A stretch of 64,000 bases of DNA from the NCBI GenBank assembly GCA_913056365.1, contig CAJXLT010000005.1, forward strand, positions 124,001-188,000. Direction: 5' to 3'. Under the pieces are notes generated by a model. The model was given only the letters and a program-made list of their open reading frames with translations. It did not search any database and was not told the origin of the DNA. How positions within the stretch are numbered: the first letter of the stretch is position 1; every line of letters starts with the position of its first letter. Below are positions 56,006-64,000 of the stretch, piece by piece. Made by a program: the position numbers and the translations under genes. This stretch comes from an uncultured Paenibacillaceae bacterium. GTDB lineage: Bacteria > Bacillota > Bacilli > Paenibacillales > K13.

Positions 56006-57018
56006 CGCAGCCCCCTTGTTTGTCTCTGTCTCAATAAAATAACAATGAAAACGACTGCTCCTACTGTCCCAAGTATGAGCGAGACAGGCACTTCAAAAGG
56101 CATAATAATCGTTCTGGATATGATGTCGCATAACGTGATTGTACCCATGCCCATCAGACATACCCAAGGCAAATTACTTCTCAGATCATCCCCTCTAAAC
56201 ATGGAAACAAGATTAGGGACAATTAATCCTAGAAACGGCAAGTGCCCAATCACAGCAGCTACAATGCCAACTGCAACAGCAATAAGACCATTCGCCAGCA
56301 GAATAAGCCTGCTGTAGTTAATCCCAAGACTTGTTGCAACATCTTCTCCTAATCCAGCCAGAGTCAATCGATTCGCGTAAATAAATATGAGAATACTAAC
56401 GATAACAATCAGCCATAAATATTCATATCTTCCCACTTGCACAGCCGCAAAAGATCCTACGAACCAACCTTCAATAATTTGCGACATTTGAAAGAACAGT
56501 CCCATAAACGTGGAAACGGCAGAAATAACTGCGCCAAGCATCAACCCAATGATGGGGACGATTAACGACGAACGAAGTTTAACTCTTCTTATGAACAAGA
56601 AGAAAATCATCGTGCCTATAAAAGAAAAAAGGATAGCGCCTGTCATTCTTAGAACTAAGGATGGTGCGGGAATAAATAAATACACACTGAGGAGTCCCAA
56701 GCCTGCCCATTCAACCGTTCCCGTAGTGGTAGGTTCTACTAACCGGTTCTGTGTAATAAGCTGCATGACGAGTCCTGACATGGCCATGGCAGCTCCGGTC
56801 AGCATGAGTGCAACCGTTCTAGGAATACGAGTGATGAAGAACATATCCCATCCATCTTCCTGTCCCCAAATATCATAAACGCCAGTGAACAGGGATAGCA
56901 CGCCTAAACTAGCAACAACGAAAATCGCCAGTATAAAAGGTATTGTCCAAATTTTATTAGGGTTATAAAACTGGGGTTGAGAAATTTCCTCAACCCCAGT
57001 CCTTACATTGTTGGGCAC
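56002..57018 (-). CDS. yclN: Siderophore ABC transporter permease, YclN-like
   Basis: A 338-residue FecCD-type permease. ITRIPRTVALMLTGAAMAMSGLVMQLITQNRLVEPTTTGTVEWA and GHLPFLGLIVPNLVSMFRGDDLRSNLPW follow the YclN pattern closely. It starts at GTG 57018, 8 nt after AAAGGAG. Codons 7-16 lie within a perfect 12-bp inverted repeat followed by TTTTAT, which may lower permease expression relative to the binding protein. Confidence 0.9.
   Translation of the reverse strand: MPNNVRTGVEEISQPQFYNPNKIWTIPFILAIFVVASLGVLSLFTGVYDIWGQEDGWDMFFITRIPRTVALMLTGAAMAMSGLVMQLITQNRLVEPTTTGTVEWAGLGLLSVYLFIPAPSLVLRMTGAILFSFIGTMIFFLFIRRVKLRSSLIVPIIGLMLGAVISAVSTFMGLFFQMSQIIEGWFVGSFAAVQVGRYEYLWLIVIVSILIFIYANRLTLAGLGEDVATSLGINYSRLILLANGLIAVAVGIVAAVIGHLPFLGLIVPNLVSMFRGDDLRSNLPWVCLMGMGTITLCDIISRTIIMPFEVPVSLILGTVGAVVFIVILLRQRQTRGLR
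56970..57000 (-). terminator. Terminator-like hairpin inside the start of yclN
   Basis: ACTGGGGTTGAG (56970-56981 on the plus strand) and CTCAACCCCAGT (56989-57000) are perfectly complementary with a 7-nt loop. In the minus-strand transcript the hairpin begins 18 nt after the yclN start codon and is followed by TTTTAT. It resembles a partial terminator for operon gradient control. Confidence 0.6.
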
Positions 57019-57045
57019 TAGGTATTACTCCTTTACACTTCGACA

Positions 57046-58059
57046 CTACTTTGCTAATGCATCAGCAATGTTCTCGAAGATCTCAGTAAACGTTTGAATG
57101 GATTCATTTAAGTAAGTGTCCGTTGGTGCATACACAATTTGCCCTTCGGTAACAGCCGTTGTGTTCTGGAGAGCTGGGGCATTATCAATAACATCCTGAG
57201 CAGGAACTTTCTCAGCAATGCCAGAGATTGGCGCATCACGGTCAAGTACGAAAATCCAATCAGGATTACTTTGCGCAATAGCTTCCACAGAAATCTCATC
57301 ACCCTGATCATAGGTAGACGAGTCATCCACTTCTAATGAAGGAGCCCATTCAACAATATCGTACAATGGTCCCCATACACGTCCGGAATGAGGAGCTGAG
57401 AACCCTATATTACCGCCGGATACGATAACCGTCATCACTGTATCTGTGCCGTTGTAAGCCGATTTCGCTTTCTCGATCGCTTGATCTAAATCAGCTGTCA
57501 GCTGTTCAGCCTCTGCATTCTTATCAAAAATTTGTCCCAAGGTTAACGTCGTTTCTTTAAATCCATTGACTAAATTTTCTCCAGGTGAAGCGGCTTCCTT
57601 GGAAACATCTACATTCAAATCAATGACTGCCGCGTTAGGTACTAGTTCCTTGATATCTTCATAGTAACTAGCAAACCTTTGACCCACAATGACAAGTTCA
57701 GGATTTACAGCTGCGATCGTTTCAAGGTTTGGTTCAGCGTGATTCCCAATATCTTGAACCGATTCATCTGTTACATAGGTGGAATCCGCGGTCATTACAG
57801 CCTTTGGAACAGCCGCTAATTCAATTCCCCAGCTAGCTAATGTTTCGAACGTTCTATTATCCAAAGCAACTACATTCTTAGGGTTGACAGGAACCGTAAC
57901 CGTTCCATGCGCATCCGTGACTTCAACCGTCGCAGACTGAGCAGCATTGTTTGCTTGATCATCCATTTCAGCACTGCCAGATTCATTACTTGCATTTGAG
58001 CAAGCTGCCAACACCAATACTACAATCACGATAATGCTAGTTAATTTGAACTTTTGCAT
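57046..58059 (-). CDS. yclQ: Siderophore-binding lipoprotein, YclQ-like
   Basis: A 337-residue binding protein. Signal peptide with lipobox LAAC, Cys 20; a Ser/Asn/Gln linker; then VTDAHGTVTVPVNPKNVVALDNRTFETLASWG and NLETIAAVNPELVIVGQRFASYYEDI, the FecB/FhuD class III fold. It delivers a ferric siderophore to YclNO; catecholate/carboxylate types such as petrobactin are bound by its Bacillus relatives. AAGGAG precedes the ATG. Fur boxes lie upstream at 58120 and 58223. Confidence 0.92.
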   Translation of the reverse strand: MQKFKLTSIIVIVVLVLAACSNASNESGSAEMDDQANNAAQSATVEVTDAHGTVTVPVNPKNVVALDNRTFETLASWGIELAAVPKAVMTADSTYVTDESVQDIGNHAEPNLETIAAVNPELVIVGQRFASYYEDIKELVPNAAVIDLNVDVSKEAASPGENLVNGFKETTLTLGQIFDKNAEAEQLTADLDQAIEKAKSAYNGTDTVMTVIVSGGNIGFSAPHSGRVWGPLYDIVEWAPSLEVDDSSTYDQGDEISVEAIAQSNPDWIFVLDRDAPISGIAEKVPAQDVIDNAPALQNTTAVTEGQIVYAPTDTYLNESIQTFTEIFENIADALAK

Positions 58060-58119
58060 TTCTCTTCCCTCTCCTTATATGTACTGTACAGACTCATGCA
58101 ATCCTTGGACCGATTGTAA

Positions 58120-58134
58120 CGATTATCATTCTCA
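58120..58134. promoter_or_regulatory. Fur box, diverged, near yclQ
   Basis: On the minus strand TGAGAATGATAATCG matches the 7-1-7 Fur consensus TGATAATNATTATCA at all but about three positions. It is some 60 nt before the yclQ start. Confidence 0.65.
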
Positions 58135-58222
58135 TTGCGCAGCCAAAAGAAAAGGCTGTCGTATAGAGAAACGCTGTCAGAGAAGGGCCATTCACCGCAG
58201 CATCCCTCTACGCACGCCTTAA

Positions 58223-58237
58223 TGATAATGATTATCA
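58223..58237. promoter_or_regulatory. Fur box, perfect, upstream of yclQ
   Basis: TGATAATGATTATCA fits the 7-1-7 consensus completely. It lies between the regulator gene and yclQ and should make the importer iron-repressed. Confidence 0.88.
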
Positions 58238-58297
58238 ACATCAGCCATGTATAATCTTACACGAAAATTAACAAATAGGAATGGATTTTTCTATTTT

Positions 58298-59827
58298 TCA
58301 CATGGACTTTTCTTTATTGCTTCGACGTGCTAATGCCACTACCGTATTTTCCACGACCTGCTCATGAATGGCTGCGTTATATAGCAGCCTTGCTTCATGA
58401 CGAACAAACAGGCTTCTAGCCTGATGCGATCCTCCCCGTGCGGCTCTCCACTGCTCTTCCAGTCCTCCGCACACCGCTTCACTTGTTGCCGCAGGTATTA
58501 GGAATACCGCATGATTGCACCCAAGGTCCGCCGCCTCTTCAAGGTTGCACACTTCCAGGTAGCTAAATCCATGCAGAGGATCTCGGATGTGGTCCCGCAG
58601 CCCGCTGTAGAACAGATCCTGTACCTGGTCAGTCTGCTTGCTATAGATGCGGAAGTATTCGGGCATCACGCCAATTAGCAGGAAGGGCTCTCCTCCCAGC
58701 TGCTCCCGAATGTGGAAGCGCGCCGCTTCCGCCTTCTGATCGAAATTGGCCAGCCAATAGGCAGCTATGGACGACAGTCCCAACACTTCACTGATCTGCA
58801 GAAGCCTGTCCTTCCAAGAAAGCCTTTTCCAATACAGCACTTCCACAGGTGCTATCTCTGCCAAGCGGTTACACACCTCGACAGAAACCGGCGAAGTCAG
58901 GATGATGTCCGGGTTGCTGGCTGCTACCGTGTCTAGGCTCTCCTCCTGCCGTCTCGACCATCCCCGCTCCAATGACAAGACAGGAGTCACGCCAAGAACC
59001 GTCAAGTCTCCTGCGAAGACAGGCGACAAATTAGCAACACGCGCTCGGGACTTGCCCATATATTCGCTTGGCGACAGACCCATGTGCTTCTTGAACACAC
59101 GGCTGAAATAATATTCATCCTGATAGCCTACCGCATGAGCTGCCTCGGTAATAGTCTGATCGCTTCTATTCAGCATCCTGAGGGATGCAGACAATCTCAG
59201 GGCGGTCACATACTTGTGCGGCGACAGTCCGGTCATTCTGCGAAATTGTCGATAAAACCGGCTCGCACTCGCACCGGATTGCTGCGCCAGCAGCTCAATA
59301 TCGATCGGAGCTTCATAATTTCCCAAGATATATTGCTTGGTCTGCTCAATATATTGCTGTAAATTCGGCACATGCTGCTTGTCTTGCGCTGCCGCATGCT
59401 CCAAGCAGGCGGTAGCAATTGCATATAATCTAGACTGCAGCCTCATATAATTGACGGGCTCTTCCACAGGCAGTCTGAAATCATCCAGCCACAGCTGCAC
59501 CTGGGGCAACCGAAAGCCCAGCCAGCATCTTCTGTCCTCCAGCAGCAGCGCTTGCTTGCCATCTACTGTGCAGTCGAACCGCAATAGAAGCAAGGCAGCC
59601 GATGCGGTGCGCGGATTGGCAATCACACTTTCACACGACGGCGGGATAAATAGAAGCTCACCCGTTGCTGCATAACCGGCTGCATGACCATCCGATATAA
59701 TGTCCACACCTTCCCGCACAACGATGGCGAAGACATGATCGGGGCGCTTCGGCAAGCGAATTGATTCTGTGCCCGGGATCACAATTTCCTCCATACTATT
59801 CCATTCCAACGCAAGCATGGCACGCAC
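58298..59827 (-). CDS. AraC-type regulator fused to a siderophore-binding-like domain (Btr-like)
   Basis: A 509-residue protein in three parts. Residues 10-125: cupin-like sensor region. Residues 150-255: AraC DNA-binding domain (ELLAQQSGASASRFYRQFRRMTGLSPHKYVTALRL, ITEAAHAVGYQDEYYFSRVFKKHMGLSPSEY). Residues 265-500: a periplasmic-binding-protein-like domain without a signal (FAGDLTVLGVTPVLSLE, LDTVAASNPDIILTSPVSVEV). Bacillus Btr, which activates bacillibactin uptake on binding the siderophore, has the same build. It sits ahead of yclQNOP with a Fur box before its start, so it probably activates that operon when the siderophore is present. The start might be a later ATG (residue 12). Confidence 0.88.
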   Translation of the reverse strand: MRAMLALEWNSMEEIVIPGTESIRLPKRPDHVFAIVVREGVDIISDGHAAGYAATGELLFIPPSCESVIANPRTASAALLLLRFDCTVDGKQALLLEDRRCWLGFRLPQVQLWLDDFRLPVEEPVNYMRLQSRLYAIATACLEHAAAQDKQHVPNLQQYIEQTKQYILGNYEAPIDIELLAQQSGASASRFYRQFRRMTGLSPHKYVTALRLSASLRMLNRSDQTITEAAHAVGYQDEYYFSRVFKKHMGLSPSEYMGKSRARVANLSPVFAGDLTVLGVTPVLSLERGWSRRQEESLDTVAASNPDIILTSPVSVEVCNRLAEIAPVEVLYWKRLSWKDRLLQISEVLGLSSIAAYWLANFDQKAEAARFHIREQLGGEPFLLIGVMPEYFRIYSKQTDQVQDLFYSGLRDHIRDPLHGFSYLEVCNLEEAADLGCNHAVFLIPAATSEAVCGGLEEQWRAARGGSHQARSLFVRHEARLLYNAAIHEQVVENTVVALARRSNKEKSM

Positions 59828-59838
59828 ACCCTTTTGAT

Positions 59839-59853
59839 GAGAATGATTATCAA
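59839..59853. promoter_or_regulatory. Fur box upstream of the AraC-type regulator
   Basis: TGAGAATGATTATCA differs from TGATAATNATTATCA at one position. It is only 12 nt before the annotated start codon, in favour of iron repression of the regulator. Confidence 0.85.
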
Positions 59854-59925
59854 TATCTTTACTTTACCTTACTTTTCATCTGATGACAATGCCACATAAG
59901 GACTGCAATCTGGCCATATGAGTGA

Positions 59926-61020
59926 TTAATGGACTTGCAGCTTCTTGCGCATGCTGTGCACGACTGCCAGAAGGACCGGAACTGCACCGAATAAGATCAG
60001 AATCATATAGAGGCTGGTCTCTCCCTCCTCCGCGTGTTCCGGATAGCTCCAAGCTGACAATACAGACATGAACAACACGACCGTCACAATCGGATAGGTT
60101 AATGTGCGGATGTTGGACACCTTGAACAAATCAGCCGCAATTGCCGAAGCTGCGTAGCAATACATCGTCATCTTGAAGAAGACGCCAATAATTAGAGTAA
60201 GCAGCACAATGGCATCGAGGCGTTGCAGAAACTCGCCAATATGCACGATGCTGACGGTGGTGAACAAGGGGAAGGTGGCCCGCTCGTACATATCTGTCCC
60301 AAGTACAGCGATATTGAGCGCATGCGTCATACTTAGCAAAACACCGCTGGCGACAATAGCTGTCATGCCAATTTTGGCGGCTTTATGCTTATGATTAAGC
60401 AATGGAAGCACGGTTGTGAAGCACACCAGCTCGGCAAACGGGAAAGCCAGGATATTCGGATAAGCCGCTTGCACTATTTTGCCCCAGCCTTCTCCATAAA
60501 TCGGCAGCAAATTGTTCAGATTGATCTCGCCCGAGAACAGAGCCGCGCACCACCCGATGCCACCCAACGAGAGCATAACGAGAATATAGATTTCTCCAAG
60601 ACGGAAGAAGACCTCCACTCCACGGGAGAGTACATAAATAACGGGCAAGACAAACACAGCATGAACGACGAATAACGGGGTTTGGTCATAGGCGGTTGTA
60701 ATCAGCAGATCTCCAGCCTCACGCAAATTGCGTGAGGCTATATACATGAAGCTCAGTATGTACAAGTAACTGATTGGAAACGCAAGGAATGGACCCAGTA
60801 TCTTGCGCATATACGCGCTTATGATCAGCTGCGGGTATTCGCGAGACAGGTAGACGTAGACACGATATAGCAGCAAGCCGCCAGGCAGCGCAATCAGAAT
60901 AGATAACCACACACCTTGTGCGGCTACAAGTCCAATCGGCACGACCAAGGCGGTGCCAAATTCAAACAGCATAATCATCGCGATTAGTTGTGTCAGGCTA
61001 ATGTTCGTTTTGCCTGTCAA
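59926..61020 (-). CDS. GerAB-family spore germination permease
   Basis: A 364-residue membrane protein of the APC superfamily. ISLTQLIAMIMLFEFGTALVVPIG begins the first helix, FLAFPISYLYILSFMYIASRNLREAGDLL is characteristic of GerAB, and ten helices can be traced. GerAB proteins sense germinants in the spore inner membrane. It starts at TTG 61020 after GGGGGAG. It is separated from gerAC by a small gene on the other strand. Confidence 0.9.
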   Translation of the reverse strand: MTGKTNISLTQLIAMIMLFEFGTALVVPIGLVAAQGVWLSILIALPGGLLLYRVYVYLSREYPQLIISAYMRKILGPFLAFPISYLYILSFMYIASRNLREAGDLLITTAYDQTPLFVVHAVFVLPVIYVLSRGVEVFFRLGEIYILVMLSLGGIGWCAALFSGEINLNNLLPIYGEGWGKIVQAAYPNILAFPFAELVCFTTVLPLLNHKHKAAKIGMTAIVASGVLLSMTHALNIAVLGTDMYERATFPLFTTVSIVHIGEFLQRLDAIVLLTLIIGVFFKMTMYCYAASAIAADLFKVSNIRTLTYPIVTVVLFMSVLSAWSYPEHAEEGETSLYMILILFGAVPVLLAVVHSMRKKLQVH

Positions 61021-61115
61021 TGCTAACTCCCCCCCAGCTTTTCATGTCGTGCGGTATGTGAGGCATCCTTCAAGGCTATCCTAATGGCAACCATGCTATT
61101 TGGGAGGAATCGCCC

Positions 61116-61349
61116 ATGAAGAACTTTTGGATTTTCTTACTGTTGTTCGTCTCGAATGCCGCTTATCTTACGATGATGGATGTAATCAGAGCGGGTGATC
61201 CTGCCGAAGCCTTCCATACACTCATCCACTCGTATATTGCCATTACGTTGGTAGAACACTTGATGATCTCGCTCTATCTGCTTGTGCCGCTTGTATCCGC
61301 CTTCATCAAGTGGAGAAGAGCGCGGTCGAAGCGCGCCTCTCCATCCTGA
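61116..61349 (+). CDS. Small two-helix membrane protein on the opposite strand of the ger operon
   Basis: A 77-residue protein with two membrane helices (residues 3-22 and 40-65) and a basic tail (KWRRARSKRASPS). GGGAGG stands 8 nt before ATG 61116, so it is very likely translated. Its stop codon directly abuts the stop of gerAC on the other strand, with no base between. I do not recognise a family. The position suggests a spore or germination role, but that is inference. Confidence 0.65.
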   Translation: MKNFWIFLLLFVSNAAYLTMMDVIRAGDPAEAFHTLIHSYIAITLVEHLMISLYLLVPLVSAFIKWRRARSKRASPS

Positions 61350-62549
61350 CTAGTCCCCTCCCACTTTGTAGGGCTTGATTCGCATGCCCGTTCTGCGAAT
61401 GTATGCTTCCACCTGTACCTCCAGCAAGCTGTCTGCGAACATTTCCGGCCAATCTTGCTTCCACTTCTTCCACACCCCGGGCTTCTGCTCATGGACACGA
61501 GCGCCGAATTGAAAGATGTCGCTCTTCTTCTCCTTGGCCGCTTGGACAGCAGCGGCAATTTCCTCCTCGGTGGCCTTCGCCCACTCTTTCTGCAGCTTGA
61601 CCATTGTCTCCCTTTTGCTTATGTCCATCTGGCACTGCAGTTCGCTAATAGAACCTTCTTGCTCGACTTCAATGCGGAACAGCGGGCGACCATGCTTCAC
61701 GTCTACATGCGTGGTCGTGCTGGAACGAAGCACCTCGATCGCTACACCCTCCGGCTTGTCCTGGCACGGAAGGCTCATAATCGTTCCTTTGAGCTCGTTG
61801 AGAAGATATAGCGTTCCCCGCGCTTTCTCTTCACTCAGCCACGAGACGAGCTTCCCCTCCTTGAGTACCGCTATGCTGTCGATCACCAGAGAAGTGGACG
61901 TATTCGTCTCCTCTAAATTCTCGGAGGTTGTCCCTATCTGGGGATCGCCTTGAATGCGAATGCCGCTGATCGCCGGCTCACCCTTGCTGACCAGCGTCTG
62001 AAGCAGCGCCTTGATGCTTAGTTCATGGCTGCCTCCCCAAATTTTAGACGCCAATGTCAAGCGCTTCATAATGCCCGAAGCAGGGACGTTCTCCAGCGGT
62101 GTAATCAGCGAAAGCACCTGTTCCGCTTTGCTTCCCTTGGCAATCAAAATGGGCGCATTCAATCGCAATTCTCGAGACCGTTCATAAAAATCAAACAGGT
62201 GAGAGAAACCCTCCCGCGCCAGCTCCTCACCAATGATGACCATTTGTGTATGGGCAAAAAACGGCTGCCGCGGCACGCTGTTGGCGGTTTTCCGCATCGC
62301 CTCGAAAATCGTGCTCCCCGTCTCGGTATATACCGATACCGGCATCGCCTTCGAGCCTCCGCCGCTTTTGCGCCCCATTGTGATCGCGCCTGGATTGACA
62401 ATTTGCATACTTACTTTGTACTCGCCCGGCTGTTCGGACTTATCGATGCCCAAGCCGGCCACAATCGCCAGCTTGTCGAGCTCGCGATTGTTCCAGCAGC
62501 CAGTAAGCACGATCAGCATCAGTCCCCATACTAGCCACACTCTGCGCAT
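61350..62549 (-). CDS. GerAC-family germination lipoprotein (Ger(x)C)
   Basis: A 399-residue lipoprotein; the lipobox is VLTGC with Cys 18, followed by WNNRELDKLAIVAGLGIDK, the classic GerAC start. AHTQMVIIGEELAREGFSHLFDFYERSRELR and ENVPASGIMKRL also fit. It forms the third part of the germinant receptor at the spore inner membrane. It begins immediately after the gerAA stop. Confidence 0.92.
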   Translation of the reverse strand: MRRVWLVWGLMLIVLTGCWNNRELDKLAIVAGLGIDKSEQPGEYKVSMQIVNPGAITMGRKSGGGSKAMPVSVYTETGSTIFEAMRKTANSVPRQPFFAHTQMVIIGEELAREGFSHLFDFYERSRELRLNAPILIAKGSKAEQVLSLITPLENVPASGIMKRLTLASKIWGGSHELSIKALLQTLVSKGEPAISGIRIQGDPQIGTTSENLEETNTSTSLVIDSIAVLKEGKLVSWLSEEKARGTLYLLNELKGTIMSLPCQDKPEGVAIEVLRSSTTTHVDVKHGRPLFRIEVEQEGSISELQCQMDISKRETMVKLQKEWAKATEEEIAAAVQAAKEKKSDIFQFGARVHEQKPGVWKKWKQDWPEMFADSLLEVQVEAYIRRTGMRIKPYKVGGD

Positions 62550-64000
62550 TTAGCCTCTCCCCTTGCTCGGCTCGCTCTGAGTCCCCTGCCGGATGACGTC
62601 CTGCTGGCTGATCAGCCGTGGCCGGGTGAACAGCTTCTTGAGTGGAAAGCGGATCAGCGTATCTTTGTGATCCTCCAGAATGAAAGGACTGAACGGACTC
62701 ATATAAGGGATGCCGAAGGACCGCATGCTGCACATATGGGTAAGGATCAGCAAACTGAATATGGCCATGCCATAGAATCCGAAGATGGCGGCAGAGAACA
62801 TCATCAAAAACCGGACAAAGCGAACGCCCAGCGACATGCTGAACGACGGATTGGCAAAGCTGCTAATGCCAGTGATGGACACGACAATAACCATCATCGA
62901 AGAGACGATACCCGCCTCAACCGCCGCTTGCCCCAGAACAAGCGCACCGACAATAGAGACGGCCTGTCCGACTGCACGAGGCATACGGACACCTGCTTCT
63001 CTCAAGATTTCGAAGGCGACCTCCATGAGCAGCGCTTCGATCAAAGCCGGGAAAGGCACACTTTCCCGTTGCGCTGCGAGATTGATCAAGAGCGCGGTCG
63101 GAATCATCTCCTGATGGAAGGTGATGGCGGCAATATAAACGGAAGGGCCGAATAAGGCAATCAGGAACGTTCCGTATCTTAGCAAGCGAATGGCAGAGGA
63201 AACCGGGTAGCGCTGATAGTAATCCTCGGGCGACTGGAAATGCATGAAGAACGTTGTCGGCGCCACGAGTACAAACGGCGTGCCATCTATGAAGATTGCA
63301 ATGCGACCCTCCAGCAGATTGGCGGCAACGGAGTCTGGACGTTCCGTATTGTAGATCGTCGGAAAAGGCGTATTTCCCTTGTCCTCGATGAATTCTTCAA
63401 TGTAGCCGGATTCCAGAATCCCATCCGTATTGATTCGGTTAAGACGGCGTTTGATTTCCTTCACGATCTTCTCACTGGCAATACCCTGTATGTACATAAC
63501 GGCCACGTCGGTTTGGGTCACCTGGCCAATCTTCATTGTCTCAAGCCACAAATCTTTACTCTTGATGCGCTTGCGCACAAGCGATACATTCGTGCCAATC
63601 GATTCTGTGAAGCCCTCCTTCGGCCCGCGAATGACTAGCTGTGTAGAGGGCTCTTCCACATTACGGTGCTGACCGCCCTTTGTACCGCAAATCAGCGCTT
63701 CCGCATACCCCTCGACAAATAGCACCGTATCCCCGGACAAAACGGAGAGGATCACCCTATCCCAATCCTGCACGATCCGCACTTCCCCGACGGCAAGCGC
63801 ATGCGTTTGGATAAAAGAGAGCAGATCATCTCCAGCAGATTGCCTGTTCTTCTGAGGCTCCTTGGGCAACTGGTTCGTTTCCGTCAATAAGGCATGAATA
63901 ATATAGTCATTAATCTTATCCTTGTCCGTAATGCCATCCATATATGCCGCCGCTGTACGTATCTCGCCAACTGCCTGCAACTCCCGCACGACCAGATCAG
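62550..64000 (-). CDS. GerAA-family germination protein (5' end beyond the window)
   Basis: The frame is open to the right edge: codons before GTG 63989 continue (DLVVRELQAVGEIRTAAAYMDGITD), so the true start lies outside. More than 480 residues are visible out of about 500-530 usual. Seen in it: SVLSGDTVLFVEGYAEALICGTKGGQHRNVEEPSTQLVIRGPKEGFTES, GYIEEFIEDKGNTPFPTIYNTERPDSVAANLLEGRIAIFIDGTPFVLVAPTTFFMHFQSPEDYYQRY and four to six C-terminal membrane helices. Confidence 0.9.
   Translation of the reverse strand, partial: DLVVRELQAVGEIRTAAAYMDGITDKDKINDYIIHALLTETNQLPKEPQKNRQSAGDDLLSFIQTHALAVGEVRIVQDWDRVILSVLSGDTVLFVEGYAEALICGTKGGQHRNVEEPSTQLVIRGPKEGFTESIGTNVSLVRKRIKSKDLWLETMKIGQVTQTDVAVMYIQGIASEKIVKEIKRRLNRINTDGILESGYIEEFIEDKGNTPFPTIYNTERPDSVAANLLEGRIAIFIDGTPFVLVAPTTFFMHFQSPEDYYQRYPVSSAIRLLRYGTFLIALFGPSVYIAAITFHQEMIPTALLINLAAQRESVPFPALIEALLMEVAFEILREAGVRMPRAVGQAVSIVGALVLGQAAVEAGIVSSMMVIVVSITGISSFANPSFSMSLGVRFVRFLMMFSAAIFGFYGMAIFSLLILTHMCSMRSFGIPYMSPFSPFILEDHKDTLIRFPLKKLFTRPRLISQQDVIRQGTQSEPSKGRG

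Overview
The window looks like chromosome of a spore-forming, moderately GC-rich member of the Paenibacillaceae (Paenibacillus-like). The evidence is the gene set (PdaA-type cortex deacetylase, GerA-type germinant receptor, SLH surface protein, many AraC/GntR regulators and TIM-barrel sugar isomerases, YwqA/YwqB and YclNOPQ homologues), strong AGGAGG-type ribosome binding sites, and frequent TTG/GTG starts. No rRNA, tRNA, transposase, prophage or CRISPR array is visible.

Layout. 0-6.4 kb: sugar-isomerase-like protein, sporulation deacetylase pdaA, class 3 lipase, AraC regulator, a BCCT betaine-type carrier whose Shine-Dalgarno lies in an 11-bp inverted repeat, and a DUF421 membrane protein. 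6.4-11 kb: assimilatory nitrite reductase nirB-nirD with a uroporphyrinogen-III synthase, driven by a promoter flanked by two GlnR/TnrA-type boxes, then a long repeat-rich intergenic region. 11-22.4 kb: aldo-keto reductase, GNAT (YjbC-like), nitroreductase, alkyltransferase-like protein, the ywqB-ywqA SWIM/SNF2 pair with a small basic protein, acyl-CoA dehydrogenase and catalase. 22.4-30 kb: a vitamin-B12-responsive block in which B12-independent methionine synthase (metE) and class Ib ribonucleotide reductase (nrdIEF) each lie downstream of a cobalamin riboswitch and an intrinsic terminator, in both cases separated from the gene by about 460-490 nt of short repeats. 30-36 kb: a GntR-controlled sugar catabolic cluster (glycosidase-like protein, RbsD-family mutarotase, two xylose-isomerase-like barrels) with identical CATTGTATACAATG operators before the first isomerase and before the regulator, whose leader holds a 44-nt tandem repeat. 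36-46 kb: aldo-keto reductase, a TetM/EF-G-like GTPase, a large hybrid histidine kinase, an ArsR/AHSA1 operon with operators in its promoter, two tandem orphan solute-binding lipoproteins, and a Dabb protein. 46-54 kb: a 1549-residue SLH surface protein, then an ABC exporter and an HPr-kinase-like protein that resemble lasso-peptide tailoring/export genes but lack the other cluster genes. 54-60 kb: Fur-boxed YclQNOP-type siderophore importer and its AraC-plus-binding-protein regulator. 60-64 kb: GerA-type receptor in A-C-B order with an opposite-strand small membrane protein between C and B; the A gene runs off the window.

The genes divide into small self-contained regulons (nitrogen, B12, iron, an unknown sugar, sporulation/germination). 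The most unusual features are regulatory: duplicated nitrogen boxes, paired B12 riboswitches with repeat-filled spacers, an operator that exactly fills a promoter spacer, a terminator-like hairpin inside the start of yclN, and several families of short dispersed palindromes, one of which also sits inside a riboswitch. All functional calls rest on reading motifs and remembered family features; no database search was run.
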